Source: Maricaulis sp.
GTDB taxonomy: Bacteria > Pseudomonadota > Alphaproteobacteria > Caulobacterales > Maricaulaceae
Assembly: GCA_002694345.1 (NCBI GenBank)
Contig: NZLV01000074.1
Coordinates: 1-34,651 of the forward strand
DNA length: 34,651 nt
Direction: 5' to 3'
In this document: positions 19,069 to 26,198 of the stretch, in pieces
How positions within the stretch are numbered: position 1 is the first letter of the stretch
How the letters are laid out: every line of letters starts with the position of its first letter
Position numbers and translations under genes: made by a program
Notes under the pieces: model-generated
Seen by the model: the letters and a program-made list of their open reading frames with translations, nothing else
What the model was told of the DNA's origin: nothing
Database searches by the model: none

Positions 19069-19617
19069 CTAAATCGTCAATTTTTGTTCTTGGCGCATTT
19101 TCGCACCTTCGCGGAAGACTTCCGCGAGTACCAGCAGGGCCGCCACAGCGAACCAGGCGCCCAGGTCGACATTCCAGCTGGCTGTCAGCTCCTGGCCACC
19201 GATCACCGGTTGACCCAGGATGGTCAGCAGCATGGCCACAGCGCCCTGCGTGAGATGACGCAGGATCTGGAAACCCGCGATCGCCAGGGCGATGACCCGC
19301 AGATGTCCGGCGTTTTCCGGTACAAAGGGGTCGCCCGCGATCAGCGTCGAGAAAATCCGGCGCAGGCGGTCGATCACGATCATGACGGCGATGATTTCCG
19401 CCACCAGGATCGGGAAGATCCAGCCATTATTCCGGATCATCTGCAGCAATTCGGAGACGGGGCCCGGCGAATAACCCAGGAAGTCCATCACCAGCGTCGC
19501 TCCGGCCGCGAGGATGACCAGCGCCGCGATGGCGAGTAGTGCCCAGGCGATATACCAGACGATGTCCAGCACCACCTTGATGATGGAGGCTAGTGAGCCT
19601 TGGCCCAGTGTTTTCAT
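19069..19617 (-). CDS. DUF2975 domain-containing membrane protein
   Basis: Four hydrophobic segments, RLRRIFSTLIAGDPFVPENAGHLRVIALAIAGFQILRHL motif; adjacent downstream XRE gene. Confidence 0.85.
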   Translation of the reverse strand: MKTLGQGSLASIIKVVLDIVWYIAWALLAIAALVILAAGATLVMDFLGYSPGPVSELLQMIRNNGWIFPILVAEIIAVMIVIDRLRRIFSTLIAGDPFVPENAGHLRVIALAIAGFQILRHLTQGAVAMLLTILGQPVIGGQELTASWNVDLGAWFAVAALLVLAEVFREGAKMRQEQKLTI

Positions 19618-19692
19618 GCCCGCCCCTTCCCGTTTCGCAGATGAGGCCTGTGAACGGCACTCCGTTCGTCAGGCCTCACCCGTCCTTAGCAA

Positions 19693-19809
19693 TCATGCAG
19701 CGACCGGGGCAATTGCGTAAAACGCACCGGCAGCCACCGAAACCAGCAGCATCACATTGACCGCAATCGAAGCGACCGTGCGAAAGCTGGAATTGTTGGA
19801 CCTGACCAT
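19693..19809 (-). CDS. 38-aa single-TM small protein (unannotated smORF)
   Basis: Manual translation: MVRSNNSSFRTVASIAVNVMLLVSVAAGAFYAIAPVAA*, preceded by purine-rich AAAGGAAACAGGAA; below the 60-aa ORF-track cutoff; same strand as DUF2975, 75 nt upstream. Confidence 0.55.
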   Translation of the reverse strand: MVRSNNSSFRTVASIAVNVMLLVSVAAGAFYAIAPVAA

Positions 19810-19886
19810 TTCCTGTTTCCTTTCTCTTGTATCTGACCAATTCACGTTATCTGTCTTGCGTGTGGGACGGTGTCTCCCGCCCTTGT

Positions 19887-19902
19887 TGTTTATCGATAAA
19901 CA
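19887..19902. promoter_or_regulatory. Perfect 16-bp palindrome, candidate operator
   Basis: TGTTTATCGATAAACA equals its own reverse complement; in the divergent smORF/rdgB intergenic region. Confidence 0.5.
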
Positions 19903-19928
19903 GAAAGATCGGGACGCGCAAGCAAAAA

Positions 19929-19945
19929 ATATCGTTTTTCGATAT
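19929..19945. promoter_or_regulatory. Second CGATA-containing inverted repeat, candidate operator
   Basis: ATATCG-TTTTT-CGATAT, 26 nt after the first palindrome, sharing the TATCG/CGATA core. Confidence 0.45.
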
Positions 19946-19988
19946 GAATTTTTCGAAAGGCGATAAAAAACGGGAGCCGAACAGCCTC

Positions 19989-20585
19989 ATGTCAGGGACT
20001 GATACCTGGGTGCTCGCTAGTCATAATGCGGGTAAAATCAAAGAGTTGACGGACATTTTGGCGCCGTTCGGGGTCGCCCTGAAAAGCGCTGCAGATCTCG
20101 ATCTGCCGGAACCGGAAGAGACGGAATCCACCTTTGAGGGCAATGCAGCACTCAAGGCGCGGGCCGCCTGCGAGGCGACGGGCTTGGTCTGTCTGGCCGA
20201 TGATTCCGGTCTGGCTGTCGACGCGCTGGACGGGGCGCCGGGGATCTATTCTGCCCGCTGGGCTGGCGAGCCGCGGGATTTCGGCCGCGCCATGCAGCGG
20301 GTTCAGGATGAACTCGCCGGTGCATCCGACCGGACAGCACGATTTGTCTGCGTGATCGCCCTGGCGCGTCCGGACGGCTCCGTGTCGCATTATCGCGGTG
20401 AAGTCGTCGGCGAGATTGTCTGGCCGCCACGCGGAGATGCCGGGTTCGGTTATGATCCGATATTCCGCCCTGAAGGGGAGGACCGGAGTTTCGCCGAGAT
20501 GACCTCGGCCGAAAAGCGCGCGCTGAGCCATCGGGGCCGGGCGCTGGATCTCATGGTCCGGTCGGAGCTGCGATCGCTGGAATGA
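19989..20585 (+). CDS. rdgB: XTP/dITP diphosphatase (RdgB/HAM1)
   Basis: WVLASHNAGKIKELTDILAPFG...CLADDSGLAVDALDGAPGIYSARWAG...GEIVWPPRGDAGFGYDPIFRPEGEDRSFAEMTSAEKRALSHRGRAL. Confidence 0.97.
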   Translation: MSGTDTWVLASHNAGKIKELTDILAPFGVALKSAADLDLPEPEETESTFEGNAALKARAACEATGLVCLADDSGLAVDALDGAPGIYSARWAGEPRDFGRAMQRVQDELAGASDRTARFVCVIALARPDGSVSHYRGEVVGEIVWPPRGDAGFGYDPIFRPEGEDRSFAEMTSAEKRALSHRGRALDLMVRSELRSLE

Positions 20586-21730
20586 GCGAAATGGATCCTC
20601 TCGATCTGAGCAATGCGCTGGGCCTCTATGTCCACTGGCCCTATTGCGCCCGGATTTGTCCCTACTGCGATTTCAATGTCTACCGCCCCAAGGGTGATGA
20701 CGAGGCTCTGCTGGCCGCCATTCTCGAGGATATGGCCGCCTGGCGCGAGCGCACGGGCGCGCGCGCCCTCGTCAGTCTGCACTTCGGCGGAGGCACGCCC
20801 TCTCTTATGCGGCCGGACCAACTCGAGCAGGTGATCGCCACGGCGCAGTCGCTTTGGGGGTTCGTGCCGGGTGCCGAGATCGGGCTGGAAGCGAACCCCA
20901 AGGACCTTTCCGGGTTTGCGGACATGGCGTCAGCCGGCATCAACCGCCTATCGCTGGGCGTTCAGAGCTTCAAGGATGAAACCCTGACAGCCCTCGGCAG
21001 GGATCATGATGCAGATCTGGGGCGGGCCTCCATCGAGGCGGCGCAATCCGTGTTCAGCCGGGTTTCGCTGGATCTGATCTATGCCCGGGCGGGGCAGACG
21101 CCGGAAGACTGGGCGATCGAGCTGGAAACCGCCTTGGCCAGCGGGGTCGGGCACCTTTCACCCTATCAATTGACTGTCGAGCCGGCGACCGCCTTCGGCA
21201 AGCGCGCCCAGCGTGGCGAAACTCTCACCGTGACCGATGATGACGGCGCGGACCTGTTCGACCTCACCCAGGATCTGTGCGAGGCAGCCGGTCTGCTGGC
21301 TTATGAAATCTCCAATCACGCGCGCTCATACGCCGACCAGTCGGTTCACAACCGGCTCTACTGGGCTGGGGGAGACTGGATCGGCGTTGGTCCGGGAGCG
21401 CATGGCCGTCTCGGGCGTTTCGCTGCCGGTGGACGGCTGGCCACAGAAGCCAGACGCCGGCCGAGCGACTACCTCACGGGTCCACAGCGGCATGAGGAAA
21501 CCCGCCTGTCGGTCGAGGATGAAGTCGCCGAACGCATCCTGATGGGCATGCGGGTCAGTGAAGGGCTCGATCTTGATGGATTGCGGGCGGCGACAGGCGG
21601 TTCGGTCGATGCGCAAGGGCTCGACCGGATGATCCGCCAGGGCTTTGTCGAACAGGACGGGACCCGGGTCCGTCTGACCTGGGATGGACGTCTCCTGGCG
21701 GATGGCGTGTCGGGCGAGCTGGTACCCTAG
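20582..21730 (+). CDS. hemW: Radical SAM heme chaperone HemW
   Basis: GLYVHWPYCARICPYCDFNVY (CxxxCxxC-type radical SAM motif), LHFGGGTPSLM, INRLSLGVQSF; ATGA overlap with rdgB. Confidence 0.96.
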   Translation: MSEMDPLDLSNALGLYVHWPYCARICPYCDFNVYRPKGDDEALLAAILEDMAAWRERTGARALVSLHFGGGTPSLMRPDQLEQVIATAQSLWGFVPGAEIGLEANPKDLSGFADMASAGINRLSLGVQSFKDETLTALGRDHDADLGRASIEAAQSVFSRVSLDLIYARAGQTPEDWAIELETALASGVGHLSPYQLTVEPATAFGKRAQRGETLTVTDDDGADLFDLTQDLCEAAGLLAYEISNHARSYADQSVHNRLYWAGGDWIGVGPGAHGRLGRFAAGGRLATEARRRPSDYLTGPQRHEETRLSVEDEVAERILMGMRVSEGLDLDGLRAATGGSVDAQGLDRMIRQGFVEQDGTRVRLTWDGRLLADGVSGELVP

Positions 21731-23031
21731 AAGGCTTCCGGCTCGAAAGAGACCGGGGCCGGCTCGATTTCCCGCAGACCGCGCGAGCGGATTTCATAGA
21801 TCGCCAGACCGCGTTCAATCAGCCCGTTTGCATGGAAGCGGAACAAGCCGTCCGCACCCATGAAGCCCTGGGCTTCCTCGATGGCCTCGCGGGAGAAGCC
21901 GCGTTCGCCACCGTCCAGATGGGCGGCCAGGGCCATGGCATCATAGGCCAGGCTGGCAATGCGGGACGGTTCCGAATTGTAGGCGGCCTCGTAGGCTGCT
22001 TCGAAATTCACGCGGGCGGACTGGTCGGGGCCGGCAAACCAGCCGCCATGCAGGGCCGGTTCGCGCAGCAGGTCCGGATCATTCCACAGGCCCGTGCCCA
22101 GGAAACGGACGACGAGCGGGTCGACATTCTGCGAGATCAGCAACGGGCCGAGCGCGCGCAGGCGTGTGCCGCCTTCCGGCAGGATCACGGCCTGGAAGGG
22201 CGCTTCCGGATCGGGAATCCACTCGGTCAGGCGCAACTCGTCGGCTTCTTCGGGGGTCAGCGGTTCGAACACGCCCTCGGCCAGGCGGGCCGAGGCCCGG
22301 GCCATGGCTTCCACATCTCCGGTGTAGAAGGCTTCTGCCGTGACGCTGCCCAGAGACAGGGCGGCCGTGTCCTGCAGTGCGTTGTAGACCGCCTGGCCAT
22401 AACGGTCCTGCGGGCCGAGATAGGCAAAGCGCTCCACGCCCTGGCGGGCCGTGTAATCGACAATCCGCGCGACTTCGATCTCCGGCGGGAAACTCATCAG
22501 ATAGACGCCATCGCCCGCCACGCTGGTGTCGGTGGTGAAGGCGATCACCGGAATCCCGGCCTGGCGGGCAATATCGGCGGCGGAGGCCACGGAGGATCCG
22601 AACAGTGGGCCGATGATCAGGTCGGCACCGTCTTCGGCGGCAGCCTGGGCGGCCGCGCGGGCGCCTTCAGGGGTTCCCTGCGTATCCTTCGGGATCATCA
22701 GCAGATTGCCGCCTGCGCGTTCGAACAGGGCCAGTTCGGCGGCGCGCAGCAGACGGAGGGCTTCACCGCGGGCGCCGGAATTCTCCGCCGAGAAGGGCAG
22801 GAGCACGGCGACGCGGGCAATGTCACGCCCTTGCATGTGCGGCGGGATCAGGCCGGTTTCCAGGGAAGGTTCCGGTTCTTCCGGCTCGGATTCCGGTTCG
22901 GGCTCCGGCTGGATGACGGGCTGCGGGATCGGCTGTTGCGGCGGGGGCGGCGCTGTCGTGCCACAGGCGGCCAGAACCAGGCCGGTTGTGCCGATGACGG
23001 CGAGGAGGCGCAGTCGCGCGCTTTGTGCCAT
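21727..23031 (-). CDS. Penicillin-binding protein activator (LppC/LpoA-like) lipoprotein
   Basis: Lipobox (TTGLVLAACGT), Pro/Glu-rich linker, periplasmic-binding-like fold (VAVLLPFSAENSGARGEALRLLRAAELALFERAG...IIGPLFGSSVASAADIARQAGIPVIAFTTDTSVAG). Start at 23031 or 23076. Confidence 0.88.
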   Translation of the reverse strand: MAQSARLRLLAVIGTTGLVLAACGTTAPPPPQQPIPQPVIQPEPEPESEPEEPEPSLETGLIPPHMQGRDIARVAVLLPFSAENSGARGEALRLLRAAELALFERAGGNLLMIPKDTQGTPEGARAAAQAAAEDGADLIIGPLFGSSVASAADIARQAGIPVIAFTTDTSVAGDGVYLMSFPPEIEVARIVDYTARQGVERFAYLGPQDRYGQAVYNALQDTAALSLGSVTAEAFYTGDVEAMARASARLAEGVFEPLTPEEADELRLTEWIPDPEAPFQAVILPEGGTRLRALGPLLISQNVDPLVVRFLGTGLWNDPDLLREPALHGGWFAGPDQSARVNFEAAYEAAYNSEPSRIASLAYDAMALAAHLDGGERGFSREAIEEAQGFMGADGLFRFHANGLIERGLAIYEIRSRGLREIEPAPVSFEPEAF

Positions 23032-23062
23032 GGTGGCGAGACAGGCGAGAAGACGCGATAAA

Positions 23063-23971
23063 ATGACTGACAGCATAACCGGTACATCCAGTGAAATTCA
23101 GGGCGAAGCTAGCCGCCACCGCGTCTCGGGGCAAGCGCTGGCCCCCGGGCTTTACCTTGTCGCCACCCCGATCGGGAATTTGCGCGATATTACCTTGCGC
23201 GCGCTTGATGTTCTGGGGGCTGCCGACCGTGTCCTGGCCGAGGATACGCGGGTGACGCGGCGGTTGCTGGATGCGCACGGCATCCGGGCCGAGTTGCAGC
23301 CCTATCATGATCACAATGGTGAGAAGGTGCGACCGGGCATTCTGGATGATCTCGAGCAGGGATCGGTGATGGCCCTGGTCTCGGACGCCGGGACGCCGCT
23401 GGTGTCTGATCCGGGCTTCAAGCTGGCGCGTGAGGCGATCGTGCGCGGCATCAATGTGGTGGCCATTCCCGGCGCATCGGCGGTTCTGACCGCCCTGTCG
23501 ATTGCTGGCCTTCCAACCGATTGCTTCACCTTCGCAGGCTTTCCCCCGCAAAAGACCGGTGCCCGCGAGACCTGGCTGGCCACCCTCGCTGATGTGCCGG
23601 GCAGTCTGGTCGTCTATGAAGGCAATTCCCGGCTGCCCGCCAGCCTGGCCTCGATGGCGAAAGTGTTGGGGCAACGCGACGCCGCCGTCTGTCGTGAGCT
23701 GACCAAGTTTCATGAGGAGGCCCGACGCGGCACTCTCGCCGAGCTGGCCGGCCATTACGCGGAAGCCGGCTCGCCACGCGGCGAGATCGTCATCGTCATA
23801 GGCCCGAAACAGGACCAAGGCTGGGACGAGGCCCGGATTGATGCAGCCTTGCAAACCGCGATGGCGCATTTGCGGGTCAAGGACGCCGCAGCCGAGGTGG
23901 CTGCGCAGTCCGGATGGGCCCGGCGGGACGTTTACGCCCGCGCACTCAGCCTGCGGGACGCGCAGGGGTGA
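23063..23971 (+). CDS. rsmI: 16S rRNA (cytidine(1402)-2'-O)-methyltransferase
   Basis: LYLVATPIGNLRDITLRALDVLGAADRVLAEDTRVTRRLLDAHGI...ALVSDAGTPLVSDPGFKLAREAI...PGASAVLTALSIAGLPTDCFTFAGFPP. ORF-track start at 22526 is artefactual. Confidence 0.97.
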   Translation: MTDSITGTSSEIQGEASRHRVSGQALAPGLYLVATPIGNLRDITLRALDVLGAADRVLAEDTRVTRRLLDAHGIRAELQPYHDHNGEKVRPGILDDLEQGSVMALVSDAGTPLVSDPGFKLAREAIVRGINVVAIPGASAVLTALSIAGLPTDCFTFAGFPPQKTGARETWLATLADVPGSLVVYEGNSRLPASLASMAKVLGQRDAAVCRELTKFHEEARRGTLAELAGHYAEAGSPRGEIVIVIGPKQDQGWDEARIDAALQTAMAHLRVKDAAAEVAAQSGWARRDVYARALSLRDAQG

Positions 23972-24351
23972 GCCGCAAGCGTCAGGCTGCGGAGGCGCGA
24001 GGCCGCTGGGCCGAACGTCTCGCCATGCTGATCCTGGCGCTGAAGGGTTATCGCCTGCTGGAACACAGGGCCCGGACTCCGGCCGGCGAGATCGATCTGG
24101 TGGCGCAAAAGGGCGAGGCTCTGGTCTTCATTGAGGTAAAGGCGCGGCGCACTCTTGATGAAGCCGAAGAAGCGCTGGGGCCGCGCCAGCGGGAGCGCAT
24201 CATCCGCGCGGCCAGCCTGTGGATGGCCCGGCATGAGCGTTTTGGTCGTCTGTTTCCGCGTTATGATCTGTTTCTGGTCGCGCCTTGGCGCTGGCCGGTG
24301 CATCATCGGGCGGCCTGGGTCCCGGATGACCGCTCCCGGCATCTGCTCTAG
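23968..24351 (+). CDS. YraN family (UPF0102) protein
   Basis: GTG start overlapping rsmI stop (GTGA); RGRWAERLAMLILALKGYRLLEHRARTPAGEIDLVAQKGEALVFIEVKAR (GEIDLV...VEVK pattern). Confidence 0.92.
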   Translation: MSRKRQAAEARGRWAERLAMLILALKGYRLLEHRARTPAGEIDLVAQKGEALVFIEVKARRTLDEAEEALGPRQRERIIRAASLWMARHERFGRLFPRYDLFLVAPWRWPVHHRAAWVPDDRSRHLL

Positions 24352-24381
24352 AGTTCGCCGTCGATTCGACAGGAGAGTGTC

Positions 24382-25047
24382 ATGTCCCGTTTCTTGCTGG
24401 TCCCGCTATTGCTCGGCACGCTGACCGCGTGTTCCACCGTGCTGGAAGAGCGTTCGATCGGCCGGTCCGTGGACGACACCAATGCTTCCTGGGCCATCAA
24501 GTCGCAAATGCTGCGCGCCGAGGGGTTCGCCCTGGATGGTGTGGACGTTGAGGTGACCGAGGGGATCGCGCTGCTGACCGGTCGGGTGCCGCGCGAGGAT
24601 GACCGGCAAATGGCGGAATGCCTCGCCTGGTCGTCTGTATCGGTTCGCAATGTCGCCAACGAGCTGGAAGTCGGTCCGGGCCCCAGCGCGCGCGACCGTA
24701 CCCGCGACACGCAGATCACGGCCCGGGTGAATGCCCGTCTGGTCTCGGACCGAAGCGTCCGGTCGATCAATTTCAATGTCGAGACGCGCAATGGCACCGT
24801 CTATCTGCTCGGGGTCGCCCGCAATCGCGGCGAGCTGGACTGGGCGACCACCCACGCTTCGCTGATTGAGGGTGTGGTCGAAGTGATTTCCTATGTCCGC
24901 GTGGCGGGAACAGACCCCAATCTGCCGGCCCGCGGAGAGCGCCGGGCGGCCGCATGTGCGGGCGAAGCCCTGCCTTCCCTTGATCCGGGCGCGGCAGACC
25001 TTAACTCCGGTCCGCAATTGCTGGGTGGTCCGGAGACAAATCAATGA
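24382..25047 (+). CDS. BON-domain lipoprotein
   Basis: Lipobox LLGTLTACST; two BON-like repeats (AIKSQMLRAEGFALDGVDVEVTEGIALLTGRV; VNARLVSDRSVRSINFNVETRNGTVYLLGVA). Confidence 0.87.
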   Translation: MSRFLLVPLLLGTLTACSTVLEERSIGRSVDDTNASWAIKSQMLRAEGFALDGVDVEVTEGIALLTGRVPREDDRQMAECLAWSSVSVRNVANELEVGPGPSARDRTRDTQITARVNARLVSDRSVRSINFNVETRNGTVYLLGVARNRGELDWATTHASLIEGVVEVISYVRVAGTDPNLPARGERRAAACAGEALPSLDPGAADLNSGPQLLGGPETNQ

Positions 25048-25991
25048 GCTTGCGCGTAGCGGTCCAGATGGACCCGATCGAAACCGTCAATATCGATGCC
25101 GACACGACGTTCGCCCTGATGGAAGAGGCCCAGGCCCGCGGCGCCGAGCTGTTTGTCTACCAGCCTGAAACCCTGGCCTGGCTGGAAGGCCGGGTTCTGG
25201 CGCGGGCACGCCCGGCCCGGGTGCGCCATGAGCAGGGCAATCATGCCGATCTGGGCGATCCGGTCATGCTGGATCTTGCCGAGGATGTTGATGTGGTCCT
25301 GATGCGTCAGGATCCGCCCTTCGACATGGCCTATCAGACGGCGGCCCATATCCTGGAATTCCTCAAGGGCAAGACGCTGGTGCTGAATGACCCGGCCTGG
25401 GTGCGCTCAAGCCCGGAAAAGATCATGCCCCTGCTTTTCCCCGACCTGATCCCGCCGACCCTGATCACTCGGGATGTCGGCGCGCTCAAGGCTTTCCGCG
25501 ACACCCATTCCGATATCATCATCAAGCCGCTCTTCGGCAATGGCGGGGCAGGCGTGTTCCGTCTCAAGCCGGGCGACGGGAATTTTGCCTCCCTGCTGGA
25601 AATGTTCTTCGCCCAATCGCGCGAACCCGTGGTGGCACAGGCCTTCCTGCCGGCCGTGTCCAAAGGAGACAAGCGGGTTCTCATCATTGACGGGGAGCCG
25701 GTTGGCGCGATCAATCGCGTCCCGCAAAAGGGTGAAACCCGTTCCAACATGCATGTCGGTGGCGTGGCCGAGCCGTGCGAGCTGGATGCGGCTGACCTGG
25801 CCATCTGCAAGGCGATCGGCCCGACCCTGAAAGAGCGGGATCTGGTCTTGGTCGGGATCGATGTGATCGGCGGTCGCATGACCGAGATCAATGTGACTTC
25901 GCCTACCGGTGTGCAGGAGCTCAAGCGCTTCTCCGGGGTCGATACCTGCGCCATCTTCTGGGACTGCGTCGAGGCGCGTCTGGTCGCTTAG
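25044..25991 (+). CDS. gshB: Glutathione synthetase
   Basis: LRVAVQMDPIETVNIDADTTFALMEEAQARGAELFVYQPE...VVLMRQDPPFDMAYQTAAHILE...DIIIKPLFGNGGAGVFRL...INVTSPTGVQELKRF; ATGA overlap with the BON gene. Confidence 0.97.
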   Translation: MSLRVAVQMDPIETVNIDADTTFALMEEAQARGAELFVYQPETLAWLEGRVLARARPARVRHEQGNHADLGDPVMLDLAEDVDVVLMRQDPPFDMAYQTAAHILEFLKGKTLVLNDPAWVRSSPEKIMPLLFPDLIPPTLITRDVGALKAFRDTHSDIIIKPLFGNGGAGVFRLKPGDGNFASLLEMFFAQSREPVVAQAFLPAVSKGDKRVLIIDGEPVGAINRVPQKGETRSNMHVGGVAEPCELDAADLAICKAIGPTLKERDLVLVGIDVIGGRMTEINVTSPTGVQELKRFSGVDTCAIFWDCVEARLVA

Positions 25992-26004
25992 ATCATTTAC
26001 ACGC

Positions 26005-26038
26005 TTGACGTGTGTTCCAAAATGTTCCAACTTTGTTC
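26005..26038 (+). promoter_or_regulatory. Candidate comM promoter with LexA (SOS) box
   Basis: TTGACG (26005-26010) followed by GTTC-CAACTTT-GTTC (26024-26038), exactly the alphaproteobacterial GTTC-N7-GTTC LexA motif; an additional GTTC lies at 26014. Confidence 0.7.
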
Positions 26039-26093
26039 CCGATTTGGTCTTCGGGATGGTTAAGCCTGTGGAAAACCTAATGCTGATGGCGGG

Positions 26094-26108
26094 TTAGCGA
26101 ATTCTTAA
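26094..26108 (+). promoter_or_regulatory. CtrA-like site TTAG-N7-TTAA
   Basis: TTAG-CGAATTC-TTAA, one mismatch to TTAA-N7-TTAA, overlapping the palindrome AATTCTTAAGAATT (26100-26113). Confidence 0.35.
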
Positions 26109-26198
26109 GAATTTCGACCCGGCCATTTGGCAGATGGACGTTTCCTGCCATGACACGCCCGAACGCGCTTTCCAGTGTCCGGTATGTCAGGAAAAACC

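Noticed and set aside
22855-22925. Repetitive GGTTCCGGTTCTTCCGGCTCGGATTCCGGTTCGGGCTCCGG tract
   Set aside because: Encodes the Pro/Glu-rich linker (PEPEPESEPEEPEP) after the lipobox of LppC; not a CRISPR or mobile repeat.
21832-23061. 409-aa plus-strand ORF opposite the LppC lipoprotein
   Set aside because: Antisense shadow ORF of a gene with clear lipobox and periplasmic-binding fold.
22526-23062. N-terminal extension of the rsmI ORF
   Set aside because: Arg/Ser-rich extension overlaps LppC antisense; conserved RsmI sequence begins soon after ATG 23063.
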